This document shows, piece by piece, positions 15,026-24,190 of a stretch of DNA of 64,000 nt. The position numbers and the translations under genes are program-made. This DNA comes from Leucobacter exalbidus (GTDB taxonomy: Bacteria; Actinomycetota; Actinomycetes; Actinomycetales; Microbacteriaceae). The stretch spans positions 682,001 to 746,000 of the forward strand of contig NZ_JAFIDA010000001.1 in assembly GCF_017834145.1 (NCBI RefSeq). Direction: 5' to 3'. The notes beneath the pieces are model-generated. The model worked only from the letters and a program-made list of their open reading frames with translations, was not told where the DNA came from and ran no database searches. Position 1 is the stretch's first letter, and every line of letters begins with the position of its first letter.

Positions 15026-16860
15026 ATGTCCAGCAACGAAGCGGGCAACCTCCGAGGTCCCGCAGCATCCATCCCGCAGACGCCCACGGCGTCCATGCAA
15101 GGACTCGCTGCGCAGCCACACATCGCCCATCTACACGATGCCCTCGCAGGCATCACCTCCCAAATGGGTCACGATGCACTCACTCTCATGGACGACGATG
15201 ATCTCCTCAGCGTCACGCAACACCTCGAACAGGCCTCACGCCGCATCAACGCGCTCCTCATCGCAGCAGCAGGCAACATCGACCATCGCTCCGAACCACA
15301 CCTCGAGAACTCACTCGCGAAACGCAAGGGCTGTCGCAACACCACCGAACTCCTCCAGCGGCTGTCACAGCATTCCTCCGCCACCATTGGGCGCAGACTC
15401 AAAGTGGCACGCGCCACCCGACGCGACATCGGGTTCACCGGCAGCACGATCCCACCTCAATTCCCGGCAGTGGCAGATGCGCTCGCCGCAGGTGATCTCC
15501 CCGAAGAAACAGCGCTACAGATCGTCAAGTCACTCGCGGGGCTTCCCAGCCGGGTCGACCCCACCAAGGTCGAGATCGCAGAGCGAGGCATCGTCGACCA
15601 AGCTGCGGGCTATTCCTCGGCCGAACGTTTCGACGGTTTATCCCCCGATGATCAGGGCCCTGGCAATGAGGGTCCAGACGATGAGGGTCCAGACGATGAG
15701 GGTCCAGACGATGAGGGCTTAGACCCAGCCGGTCACGCGGCAGCACCACTTCCGGTGGACTGCGACACCATCAAACTGATTTGCCAAACCTGGTCCACCT
15801 TCCTCGACCAAGACGGCACCGCCCCCAACGAAGAATCGGCGATGCGCGAGCGCTACCTGTGGCTCGGGCCAGAGAAGAACGGCCTCGTACCGCTCCATGG
15901 CCTCCTGCTTCCCGAGGCAGCCGCCCTCTTAGGTTCCCTCTTCAACGCAGTGAACTCACCCCGCACCGCAGCTAACACCAACGCTATGGGCGCAGGCACA
16001 GGCACAGACGCCGGTCCAGGCTCAGCAACAGGCTCAGGCGCAGCAACAGGCGCCGGCGCACATGCAGCGCGAGCCGGGGGTTCAGGCCGCAAGGTGGAAT
16101 TCGTGCAATGCGATGACGACCCCTCAACTGAAGGCGGCCCTTCAACCGAAGACCATTCGCCGGCACTTCCCGAGGCTGATCCCCGCTCGTATGGGCAGAA
16201 GATGCACGACGCATTCAAAATCGTCGCCGAGATCGCAGCCCGGGCGGCAGAAACACCCCAGGTGGGTGGCGCACCGGTCACGGTGCTCATTCAGACCACG
16301 CAGCAAGAACTGGCCGCCAGCATCAACAGCGACAACGGCAGCGGCGGCAACAGTGACACCGGTAAGAGCGGCACCGCTTGGATTCACGGTCACGATGGCC
16401 GCCCCACCCCCACCAGCATGGCCACGGTGAGACAGTGCATCTGCGCAGGCACCACCCAACGCGTCATCACCGGCCCCGCGGCGAAATCCTTGGCATCGAC
16501 AGCCCCACCCGCATTTTCACCCCACACCAACGACGAGCCATCACCGCGAGAGACGGTGGCTGCATCATTCCCGGGTGCAGCATCCCGGCAGCATGGTGCG
16601 AAGTGCATCACGTCACTGAATGGGCCAACGGTGGCCCCACCTCCACTGACAACGGTGTCTTAGTGTGCTGGTACCACCACCGAAACCTCGACGCGAACGA
16701 CTGGCACATTCGCATGATCGACGGGCTCCCCGAGGTACTCGCCCCACCGTGGATCGACCCGCAGCAACGATGGCGGCAAGCCCGACCACCACTCAGAGCG
16801 ACACACATGCGTAACAGGCAAGAACCACAGCGGCAGCGCGAGCGACAACAGCGCACCTGA
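15026..16860 (+). pseudogene. 13E12-repeat/DUF222 HNH endonuclease, frameshifted
   Basis: The first frame (15026 to about 16478) encodes the DUF222 region (residues about 30-200: HLEQASRRINALLIAAAGNI), an acidic linker with three GPDDE repeats, and the conserved block ending GTTQRVITGP. The rest of the family sequence continues in the next frame: GEILGIDSPTRIFTPHQRRA, then the HNH motif with CIIPGC, CEVHHVTEWANGG and LCWYHH-like VCWYHHRN. The two frames join at GGCCCCGCGGCG (near 16473-16484), where one missing G explains the shift (expected GPGGE). The first frame runs on to a stop at 16663 without an HNH domain. Intact length would be about 611 residues. It is either a recent pseudogene, a sequencing error or, less likely, a programmed shift. 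Confidence 0.85.
15671..15715 (+). repeat. Three tandem 15-bp copies inside the 13E12 gene
   Basis: GGTCCAGACGATGAG is repeated three times exactly, encoding GPDDE in the acidic linker. It keeps the reading frame, so copy-number change would alter only linker length. Confidence 0.9.
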
Positions 16861-17054
16861 GGCGCACGGCACCACTGCGCCTAGTTCAAACATGGGCCCG
16901 GAACCAAGTACCCCTGCACCCCAGCACCAGCACCAGCCTGCATCGGTCACTTGCGCAGCCACTTGAGAGCTGACGCTTCATCAGAGCCGTCACTCGCTGC
17001 CCCCTACCCACTCGAAGCTTCTGCTCGTTGAATGCTCGTGCTTCCCCACAGAAA

Positions 17055-17095
17055 CGGCGCCCCGAATCAGAAACCAGTTCCGATTCGGGGCGCCG
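17055..17095 (-). terminator. Hairpin terminator after the ribokinase gene
   Basis: A perfect 14-bp stem (CGGCGCCCCGAATC and complement) with a 13-nt loop lies about 30 bp beyond the ribokinase stop on the minus strand. The surrounding stretch 16861-17124 holds no gene that can be supported. Confidence 0.75.
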
Positions 17096-17124
17096 CCCGT
17101 CTTGCGTCGTTTGTGCGTACCCGC

Positions 17125-18168
17125 CTAGGCGCTACGCTCCACGATAAACGCTTCAATCTCTGTACGGTCAGCGTACGAAGACTGTGCGCCCACGCGCTGC
17201 ACCGACACTGCAGACACTGCCGTAGCGAAACGCACCGCGTCAGCAAGCTTCTGGCCCGCCGCGAGTTCACCAGCCACTGCACCAACAAACGCGTCACCGG
17301 CACCAGTGGTGTCCACTGCCCGCACCGTGTACGCGGGCACCGCAGTAAGCGAAGCGAGCGGCTCCTCTGCCGCAGATGATGCGCCGCGCTCAGCTACGAT
17401 CGCGCCGTCAGCGCCAAGCGTCACCACGACCGAACGGGCACCCGCAATCAACAGCCGCTCAGCAAGCCGCGCATAGTTCGTCGCGTCAGGGTCATCTGCC
17501 GACGCCCCCAGCACCTCGAGCGCTTCGTGCTCATTCACAATCAACGGATCACACAGCTGCAACACGTCACCGGTGAGCTGCACCGACGGCGCAGCGTTCA
17601 GCACCACCCGGGCTCCCGCAGCGTGAGCTTCCGAGGCCACGTGCAGTGCCGTTTCCAACGGAATCTCGAGGCTCAGCACCACGACCTGTGCGTCTCGCCA
17701 GACGCTGCCTGCCCGCCCCGGTGACGCCTCACCGGTCTCGGAGGCTGCAGTACCCTCTGCCACGGGCGCAGCAGCAGCCATGACCGCAGCTTCTACCGCC
17801 GCCACGTCGAGCGCCTGGTTGGCTCCCGGCGAAACCACAATCGAGTTCTCACCATCAGGGGTCAGCAAGATGATGGCGGTGCCCGTGGGCCGCTCCACCC
17901 GTGCAACATGCTCAACATTCACACCGGCAGCGGTCAACTCCGACAGCAAAAAGCCACCGTTCGAGTCAGTCCCCACGCAAGCAACCATCGACACGTTCGC
18001 GCCGCAACGTGCGGCCGCCGCCGCCTGGTTCGCACCCTTACCGCCGGGCAACAGCGCAAGGTCGCCACCCAACAGGGTCTCACCGCCGCCCGGGCGCCGG
18101 GCAACCTCCACGACCAGGTCGGCGTTCGCGCTACCGATGACGGCGACGCGAGGCGTGTGCACGCTCAC
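17125..18168 (-). CDS. rbsK: Ribokinase (PfkB family)
   Basis: A 347-residue PfkB sugar kinase with VIGSANADLVVEV at the start, the substrate motif GGKGANQAAAAAR near residue 45 and the catalytic DTTGAGDAFVGAV near residue 290. These fit ribokinase, which makes ribose 5-phosphate. A 20-residue Gly/Ala/Ser insert sits near residue 150. It starts 3 bp after the nucleoside hydrolase stop, so the operon would release ribose from nucleosides and phosphorylate it. GTG at 18168 is the start. Confidence 0.88.
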   Translation of the reverse strand: MSVHTPRVAVIGSANADLVVEVARRPGGGETLLGGDLALLPGGKGANQAAAAARCGANVSMVACVGTDSNGGFLLSELTAAGVNVEHVARVERPTGTAIILLTPDGENSIVVSPGANQALDVAAVEAAVMAAAAPVAEGTAASETGEASPGRAGSVWRDAQVVVLSLEIPLETALHVASEAHAAGARVVLNAAPSVQLTGDVLQLCDPLIVNEHEALEVLGASADDPDATNYARLAERLLIAGARSVVVTLGADGAIVAERGASSAAEEPLASLTAVPAYTVRAVDTTGAGDAFVGAVAGELAAGQKLADAVRFATAVSAVSVQRVGAQSSYADRTEIEAFIVERSA

Positions 18169-18170
18169 GA

Positions 18171-19130
18171 CTACGCTCCCTGAAAATCAGTAATCAGGTC
18201 AACAATGTCGTCGACGATGCCGTCAGCAACATCGAGCAGCACCGTGGTATGCGCGCCCTCCTGCTCGGGGAACCCGCGGTACTTGCCGCGCAGGTCAACG
18301 AGGGTCTGGCCGTGACCGGGGCCACCCGTCGTATCCACCTCAACGTTCACCACCGGAGCGAGCCGCACGTCAAGGTGCCCCGCCGCCGCCGCGACCGCGA
18401 TTGAATCGTGTGTGGCGCACTGCCACTCACCGAACACCATGTCTCGGTAAAACTCACCGTAGAAGTCGATGATCTGACCCATGTACTGACCCGCCGGGCC
18501 ACCCGCGAGCATCTGCTCACGGTGCTGGGGCGTGATGAGCAGCTTCATGGTGACGTCGAGGCCCGCCATGATGATGGGCCACTGCGCCGCGAACACCGCC
18601 TGCGCCGCTTCTGCGTCGTGCCAAATGTTGGCTTCGGCCACGAACGAAACATTGCCGGGGGCCGCTGCCGACCCACCCATCAATGAGACGCCGGCAACCA
18701 ACTTGGGCAGCTCCGGATCAAGCGCGAGCGCCGTCGCAATGTTCGTGAGGGGCCCGATCGGCACCAACCACACCTCGCCCGGGTGCTGCCGCACAATATC
18801 GATGATCTGCTGGGCCGCTGTCGTTGATTCGGCAGCACGCACGGGCTCGTTGTCGCCAGCGTTGCCCTGGCCGTCATGGCCGTGCACGTGGTAGGCGAAC
18901 TCGGTCTCCCCGCCCAGCAGCGGGCCGGCAGCGCCCCGCGCGACGGGCACATCGGTGCGGCCGACCATGTCGAGCACGCGCAGGGTGTTGCGTGTGCCGA
19001 GCTCGACCTCAACGTTGCCCCACACCGTGCCGACGGCGAGCAGTTCGATGTCGGGGTGTATCGCCGCATACATAATTGCCATGGTGTCATCGACACCGGT
19101 ATCGCAGTCGAGGATCATCTTGGTCGCCAT
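18171..19130 (-). CDS. Inosine-uridine-type nucleoside hydrolase
   Basis: A 319-residue IUNH-family enzyme. The Ca-binding N-terminus is DCDTGVDDTMAI near residue 8; further signatures are VGTVWGNVEV, LVPIGPLTNIATAL near residue 125, and WHDAEAAQAVF. The final catalytic Asp/His region is ATHDSIAVAAA near residue 240. It cleaves nucleosides to base and ribose. ATG at 19130 follows AGGAGA by 6 nt. It is the first gene of the operon with ribokinase. The region 19131-19354 upstream holds its promoter but no clear operator was recognised. Confidence 0.9.
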   Translation of the reverse strand: MATKMILDCDTGVDDTMAIMYAAIHPDIELLAVGTVWGNVEVELGTRNTLRVLDMVGRTDVPVARGAAGPLLGGETEFAYHVHGHDGQGNAGDNEPVRAAESTTAAQQIIDIVRQHPGEVWLVPIGPLTNIATALALDPELPKLVAGVSLMGGSAAAPGNVSFVAEANIWHDAEAAQAVFAAQWPIIMAGLDVTMKLLITPQHREQMLAGGPAGQYMGQIIDFYGEFYRDMVFGEWQCATHDSIAVAAAAGHLDVRLAPVVNVEVDTTGGPGHGQTLVDLRGKYRGFPEQEGAHTTVLLDVADGIVDDIVDLITDFQGA

Positions 19131-19354
19131 GGAAGGTCTCCTTGCGCCGCTCATCGAGCGCGGCCATACGTGTGTTCAATAGGGGTCTGAGTGCTGCTTC
19201 GTCAACGCTCAACCGCAGATGCGCACTGACCGTGTTGCCACTCACGACCGGGTCAATGTTCTCGACATCGACGAAGAGCGAACGTGCTTCAAGGATACCG
19301 GGAGGGACCGCTGCGGCGAGCGCAACGATGAGCCTTCATCGACTGAACGCGGGG

Positions 19355-19657
19355 TTACGCCTTGTAGGTGAGCCCGCGCACGATCTGGCTGACCGCTTGT
19401 TGGCTGGTGCCAAATTCTGCGGCGAGCGCCGTTTGTGTTTCGCCTGAGGCGTGGCGTTCGCGGATTCGTTCGGCCTGCTCGACGGTGAGTGACCTGGACT
19501 GCTGTGGTTTTGCGCCGCGGGTGCGGCCGCGCCGTACCGAGTCGATGGTGTAGACGGAGACGCCGAAATCTGCGGCGAGCGCTGCACGGCTTTCTCCTGC
19601 GTGTGATCGTTCGAGGATTTCTTTGACTTGCGTCGCAGAGAGCGCTGGTGCTGACAT
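19355..19657 (-). CDS. Small protein with two tandem helix-turn-helix domains
   Basis: A 100-residue basic protein made of two similar halves: SATQVKEILERSHAGESRAA (then DFGVSVYTIDSVRRG) and LTVEQAERIRERHASGETQT (then EFGTSQQAVSQIVRG). Each half looks like a resolvase/Hin-type helix-turn-helix. There is no catalytic domain, so it is probably a DNA-binding regulator. ATG at 19657 follows GGAGG by 10 nt; an upstream in-frame extension to 19702 has no such site. It lies upstream of the nucleoside operon on the same strand, 224 bp away. Confidence 0.72.
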   Translation of the reverse strand: MSAPALSATQVKEILERSHAGESRAALAADFGVSVYTIDSVRRGRTRGAKPQQSRSLTVEQAERIRERHASGETQTALAAEFGTSQQAVSQIVRGLTYKA

Positions 19658-19796
19658 GCTGCTGCAACCTCCATGAGTACACGGTGTGCGGGGGCCCGCC
19701 ACCTGGTTTTACTGTACTCCGAATCGCCTGGGCTCGAACCTGTGGGCGTCGCTTGTTTGGTGGGCAGGATCGACGTTTGTCGGTGGGTTGCCTCAG

Positions 19797-20144
19797 TTAT
19801 GCGCGCGGTTGCCTGTCTCGTTTGGCCCGCTGGTTGCGCATGAGTACGATCACGCCAATGCCGAGGAGCAGGATCCCGAGGCTCAAGATGGTGACGATCG
19901 CGATCGTTCCGGTGTCCCATCCCGCCAGGGGAAACGCGCGTTGGGCAATGTAGCAGCAGAAGCCCAAGATCAGCACGCCCCACACGATGGGTCCGGTGCG
20001 AGTTCCGCCCCGCTCGATGGGTTGGTGCGGCAGTCCCTGGCCTGTGTCGCTCACTCCGGGCCAGTTTTGCCCGAGCCCTGCGTTGTTCAGGCTGTGTCCG
20101 CTGCCTGATGACTGGTTTGGCCCGGTCGTGTCGTTCTGGTTCAT
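19797..20144 (-). CDS. Small two-helix membrane protein
   Basis: A 115-residue protein with a Gly/Ser/Asn-rich N-terminal 45 residues and two hydrophobic helices (about 53-68 and 80-103), ending in a basic tail. I do not recognise a family. Its ATG overlaps the stop of the PspC-domain gene by 4 nt, so it is translationally coupled to it and probably belongs to the same envelope-stress unit. Confidence 0.7.
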   Translation of the reverse strand: MNQNDTTGPNQSSGSGHSLNNAGLGQNWPGVSDTGQGLPHQPIERGGTRTGPIVWGVLILGFCCYIAQRAFPLAGWDTGTIAIVTILSLGILLLGIGVIVLMRNQRAKRDRQPRA

Positions 20145-21676
20145 CGTTCACTCTTCCCTGTGGCGTTCTCTACCTGCACATTGCCGGCGATGAGGTACAC
20201 GGAGACCTCGGTGGTGGCAGTGTTGGTGCTGCTGTTGGCGCTGGTGGTGTGTGAGCTCGTAGCCGAATTCGTGATCACTTGTTTGCGCAGAAACGGCCCG
20301 GCGAGGGTGTGGTTTTGTGTGTCACTCGCGTCAGTGACGTTGCCTGCGAGCACATACACGGTGACGGTAGTGGCGTGGTCCCTGGGAAGCGTCACCGTGG
20401 AGTTACCGGCGACCTGCCAGATGGTGATTGATTCATCTCGGGTCTGCGCATTCCTTGCCCGTGTGTCACTGGGCTGAGTGCCCAGGTCGCTCAGGTCTAG
20501 GTATGAGTTGCCCGCGACGAGTACCCCTGCGGGGGCCTGCGCACCGGTCATGTTCATGTTTCCCACGATTTGGTATTGCGTGCCGATGGGAAACACCGCG
20601 CCGATGAGCAGGGCGACCACGCCGCAGGTGGCAAGAAACCCGACCCAGCCGGTGTGCTTCCCCCTGATGCCAGCGACGATGAGTGAGATCGCCAGTGCGG
20701 CGAGCGCCGCGATCATGCCGCCGAGCGCGTTCGCGGGCAGTGCGGTGCCGGTCACCTCAATGGCGCGCAGCGGTTCGGTGGTCAGTAGCAGCGCGACGAT
20801 CCCGCCGGCGAGCAGCGCGATGGCGAGGGAAATCAGGGTGTGGGCTGCCCCGAGTTTGCGGGCGGCGTGCTGTGTCTCGAGCTGCTGCGCGTGCTTCTCA
20901 CTCAATGCTTGCGCCTGCTCGCTCACTCCCTGCCCCCACGTTTCCGCTTTCTCGGCGAACCGGGTCCCCCAGTCGTCTGCCTGCTGGGCGAAGCTCGGGT
21001 TCGGGTCCGAGGTTTGGTGCGAGTCCGAGGTGCTCGACGAGGGATCCGGATCCGCTTGCGCAGCACCCCTAGGCGTCGTGGGCTCGGTGTGCGCAGCAGG
21101 CGCAGTATGAGCAGTGGGTTCAGCAGATGCAGGCGCAGGCCTCGCGGCGGCGGGCGGTGCAGGAACACGGTGTCGCATGACGAGCTTGCGAATCCACACC
21201 ACAGCGATCACGATCACAGCGACCCGCACGATCCAGCCCAGGGTGACCATCAGCCAGTCGGGCAGCCCCAGCACTCCAACTTGGTCCCAGCCCCACATCG
21301 GAAACACCGGCGAGAACGACAGCCCGAAGAGGATGGGGATGATGACGAGACCTGCGATGACCGCCGCCGTGGTGACGACGGCCGTTTGCGCCCGGCCCCG
21401 CACGATCTCCTCAATGTGCATGCGTCCCGTTGAATCTGGGAAGACCAGCCAGCCCAGCAAGTACAGCACGATGGCGGGGGTGCCGAACACCGCGACCACG
21501 ACGAAGAGCCCGCGCACGATCAGCGGATCGATGTTCGCTTTCGCAGCGAGGCCACCCGCAACACCGGCAAACCAGCGGTCGTCGCTGCGCGCGATGCCCA
21601 GGCCGCGAATCCACTCGAAGAACTTTCCGAGCGGAGGCATCCCGGTTGCTGGGGTGGGGTCGGGTGTGGTGTTCAT
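20141..21676 (-). CDS. PspC-domain membrane protein
   Basis: A 511-residue membrane protein. The N-terminal PspC domain (residues about 28-90) reads RSDDRWFAGVAGGLAAKANI then a hydrophobic helix and LYLLGWLVFPD. Several further helices follow, then a 90-residue cytoplasmic-looking linker, a second group of helices (about 285-370), and a C-terminal beta-rich region with repeated 'AGN' motifs (IVGNMNM, VLVAGNSYL, QVAGNSTV, VLAGNVTD, LIAGNVQV). This resembles the LiaF/DUF1707-like adhesin-type C-terminus seen in envelope-stress sensors. It is divergent from a PspC-domain histidine kinase, the classic actinobacterial pairing. ATG at 21676 is used; upstream residues are not conserved. Confidence 0.8.
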   Translation of the reverse strand: MNTTPDPTPATGMPPLGKFFEWIRGLGIARSDDRWFAGVAGGLAAKANIDPLIVRGLFVVVAVFGTPAIVLYLLGWLVFPDSTGRMHIEEIVRGRAQTAVVTTAAVIAGLVIIPILFGLSFSPVFPMWGWDQVGVLGLPDWLMVTLGWIVRVAVIVIAVVWIRKLVMRHRVPAPPAAARPAPASAEPTAHTAPAAHTEPTTPRGAAQADPDPSSSTSDSHQTSDPNPSFAQQADDWGTRFAEKAETWGQGVSEQAQALSEKHAQQLETQHAARKLGAAHTLISLAIALLAGGIVALLLTTEPLRAIEVTGTALPANALGGMIAALAALAISLIVAGIRGKHTGWVGFLATCGVVALLIGAVFPIGTQYQIVGNMNMTGAQAPAGVLVAGNSYLDLSDLGTQPSDTRARNAQTRDESITIWQVAGNSTVTLPRDHATTVTVYVLAGNVTDASDTQNHTLAGPFLRKQVITNSATSSHTTSANSSTNTATTEVSVYLIAGNVQVENATGKSER

Positions 21677-21789
21677 GTCTCTAGTCTTGCCGAGTTTCCG
21701 GCGGGCGGCCATCGGGGTTCACCCTGATTCGACCCTGACGTTTGCCGCATTCACGCCCCGTAACAGCGCGTTGCTGGTTTGATAGATGC

Positions 21790-23301
21790 ATGCCCTCCCC
21801 ACAGCTGCACCGGTCGCGCGATGATCGCGTAATCGCTGGCGTGTGTGCGGGGCTGGCCGATCACATTGGGGCGCCGGTACCCAGCGTGCGCATCGGAATG
21901 TTGCTGCTGGCCGCGGTGGGTGGCGTCGGCGCACTCTTCTACCTGTGGCTTTGGGGGATGGCCCCGCTTGCCCCCGAATCAGACCAGCCGGTGCCCCTGC
22001 GCCGCGCGCTGACCCGGCCCGCGACACAATCAGCGGCAGGGGCTGCGGCAGGATCCGCGTCACGACCTGCAGCAGGAGCTACGGCACTTACGGCGGCAGG
22101 ATCCGCTGTGACACCTCCGCAAATTGCTGCATCGCCGTCGGCACCCGCATCGGTATCTTCTTCGGCACCTGCATCCGCCACCCTCGCGGCGAGCGCTGTG
22201 CCCACCCACGCCAGCAATCCCCCGCCCAGCAATCCCCCGCTTTTGCGGTGGCCGATCGCCGAGCTGCTGCTCGGGCTGTGCCTCGTGGCTACCGCCGCCT
22301 GTCTCGTACTCGCGCGCCTGGGCATGCGCATTGATCTCGAGGTGATTCTGCCCGCCACGGCCGTGCTCGTGGGCGTCGGCCTCACCTGGTGGCAGATCGC
22401 TGATCGGGGGCGCGCGCACCGCACGCAGCTGCCCCGTGTGCTGGGTGCCCTCGCACTCGTAGCAGTGGGTGTGCTGCTGTTCTTTGTCACCTCGCAATCC
22501 CCCAGCGTGTGGACCGTCATCACAGCGGCGGTGGCGGTGCTCGCCGGAGTTGCCCTGGCCATTTCACCGTGGCTGCTGCGCATTAATCGCGAGCTGATCG
22601 CTGAGCGTGCCGGTCACGCCCGCGCCACCGAGCGCGCCGAAATTGCCGCCCACCTACACGACTCGGTACTGCAAACGCTGGCGCTCATCCAGCAGCAGTC
22701 TGACCCGAGCAGCGAGGTGGCACGCATCGCTCGCAGGCAGGAGCGCGAACTGCGCGAGTGGCTCTTTCGCACGGCAGATGGCGCACCAGCCGCTGCTGTT
22801 GAGGCCGTCGATACCGAGCTGCGTGCGCACGCGGCCGAGCTCGAGACCCACCATTCGGTGCGCTTCGACGTCGTCTCGGTGGGCGCGAGCGGTGGCTTCG
22901 TCGCACCGGCGACCATCGTGGCCGCGGCGAAAGAGGCCATGGTGAACGCGGCACAGCACGCTGGCGGCGACGTCACCGTGTACCTCGAGATTGCTCCGGA
23001 TCGCGTCATCATCGATGTCACCGACCGCGGCCCGGGCCTTGATCTGGACTCGCTCCCCGCCGGGAGAATGGGTGTGCAAGAGTCAATTTTGGGGCGGATG
23101 GAACGCGCGGGCGGCATCGCACGCATCCTCGCGGGGCCCGGCGGCGCTGGCACCGCCGTGCGGCTCTCGATTCCGAGAGACACCGACACAGATCAGCGCT
23201 CCGCTGACAGGGCCACCCCCGCAGCGGCCTCCGACGCCACCAGCACAACCACCGCCACCGCCACCGCTACCACTCATTCCGCAGAACAGGATGCCCCATG
23301 A
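21790..23301 (+). CDS. PspC-domain sensor histidine kinase
   Basis: A 503-residue kinase. The N-terminal PspC domain is residues about 8-60 (SRDDRVIAGVCAGLADHIG). After an Ala/Pro/Ser-rich linker come four or five membrane helices (152-265). The HisKA_3 dimerisation box is AEIAAHLHDSVLQTL, with His290 the probable phospho-acceptor, and the HATPase N-box is AAKEAMVNAAQHA near 400, followed by DVTDRGPGLD and GVQESILGRM. It should sense an envelope signal through PspC and phosphorylate the next gene's product. Its stop overlaps the regulator start (ATGA). Confidence 0.88.
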   Translation: MPSPQLHRSRDDRVIAGVCAGLADHIGAPVPSVRIGMLLLAAVGGVGALFYLWLWGMAPLAPESDQPVPLRRALTRPATQSAAGAAAGSASRPAAGATALTAAGSAVTPPQIAASPSAPASVSSSAPASATLAASAVPTHASNPPPSNPPLLRWPIAELLLGLCLVATAACLVLARLGMRIDLEVILPATAVLVGVGLTWWQIADRGRAHRTQLPRVLGALALVAVGVLLFFVTSQSPSVWTVITAAVAVLAGVALAISPWLLRINRELIAERAGHARATERAEIAAHLHDSVLQTLALIQQQSDPSSEVARIARRQERELREWLFRTADGAPAAAVEAVDTELRAHAAELETHHSVRFDVVSVGASGGFVAPATIVAAAKEAMVNAAQHAGGDVTVYLEIAPDRVIIDVTDRGPGLDLDSLPAGRMGVQESILGRMERAGGIARILAGPGGAGTAVRLSIPRDTDTDQRSADRATPAAASDATSTTTATATATTHSAEQDAP

Positions 23302-24062
23302 ACGCAGTGATCTCGCACGAGGTGCCCGCACACGAGGCACACACAGACGAGGTACACGCAGCCGAGGCGGCTGTCGATGCAGCAGCCGTCGACGCAGCAC
23401 CCGATGCCCTGATTCGCGTGGTGATCGTCGATGATCACCAGATCTTTCGCACGGGGCTGCGGGCCGAGCTCACCCCCGCGCTCGATGTAGTGGGCGAGGC
23501 CGCCACTGTAGACGAAGCGGTTACGCTCATCCCTGCGGTGCAGCCCGATGTGGTGCTGCTCGATGTGCATCTCCCCGGAGGCCTTGGTGGTGGAGGCGCC
23601 GAAGTGCTGCAGCGGCTTGTGCCCCACATACCGGCAGGCGGCACCCGCTTTCTGGCGCTCAGCGTTTCAGATGCCGCCGACGATGTCGTCAGCGTGATTC
23701 GTGCCGGCGCACGTGGATACCTGACAAAGACCGCTTCGGGCAACGAGGTGATCGCGGCCGTGGGCCGCGTGCACGCGGGTGACGCCGTCTTTTCACCCCG
23801 GCTCGCAGGGTTTGTGCTTGACGCGTTCGGAGTGAGCTCGGGCGAGATCGCCGCGGCAGACGACGAACTAGACAGGCTTTCAGCGCGAGAGCAAGAGGTC
23901 ATGCGCATGATTGCGCGCGGCTACACCTACAAAGAGGTTGCCGCCGAACTATTTCTCTCGGTGAAAACGATCGAGACGCACGTCTCGAAGGTGCTGCGCA
24001 AACTGCAGCTGTCCAATCGCCATGAGCTCACCGCGTGGGCGCTCAGCCGCCGGCTGCTGTGA
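23298..24062 (+). CDS. NarL/LuxR-family response regulator
   Basis: A 254-residue regulator. After an unusual Ala/Glu/His/Val-rich N-terminal extension of about 38 residues, the receiver domain starts at IRVVIVDDHQIF (Asp45/Asp46), with the phospho-acceptor at Asp89 (VLLDVHLPG) and Lys144 (GYLTKT). The LuxR helix-turn-helix is at about 190-250 (LSAREQEVMRMIARGYTYKE, then SVKTIETHVSKVLRKL). It is translationally coupled to the PspC-histidine kinase. Likely targets are the divergent PspC gene and the SPFH operon 130 bp downstream; that is inference. Confidence 0.9.
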   Translation: MNAVISHEVPAHEAHTDEVHAAEAAVDAAAVDAAPDALIRVVIVDDHQIFRTGLRAELTPALDVVGEAATVDEAVTLIPAVQPDVVLLDVHLPGGLGGGGAEVLQRLVPHIPAGGTRFLALSVSDAADDVVSVIRAGARGYLTKTASGNEVIAAVGRVHAGDAVFSPRLAGFVLDAFGVSSGEIAAADDELDRLSAREQEVMRMIARGYTYKEVAAELFLSVKTIETHVSKVLRKLQLSNRHELTAWALSRRLL

Positions 24063-24104
24063 CCGAGCTCATCATTCACACCGCCCTCACAGAGCCCCAC
24101 GCCT

Positions 24105-24132
24105 GTTGAAAAACCAGCGAGCCCGGTATGCT
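24105..24132 (+). promoter_or_regulatory. Putative promoter of the SPFH operon
   Basis: GTTGAA at 24105-24110 and TATGCT at 24127-24132 are 16 nt apart, between the response-regulator stop and the SPFH gene start. This gives the SPFH operon its own promoter separate from the two-component genes. Confidence 0.4.
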
Positions 24133-24190
24133 CGGTGCTACATCATGCTCCGTCCATTTCAGCAGGGCGGGGTGACTGCGAGGGGGCATC

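Noticed and set aside
19336-20151. 271-codon minus-strand open frame
   Set aside because: It crosses two better genes (tandem helix-turn-helix and small membrane protein) in another frame and lacks any motif.
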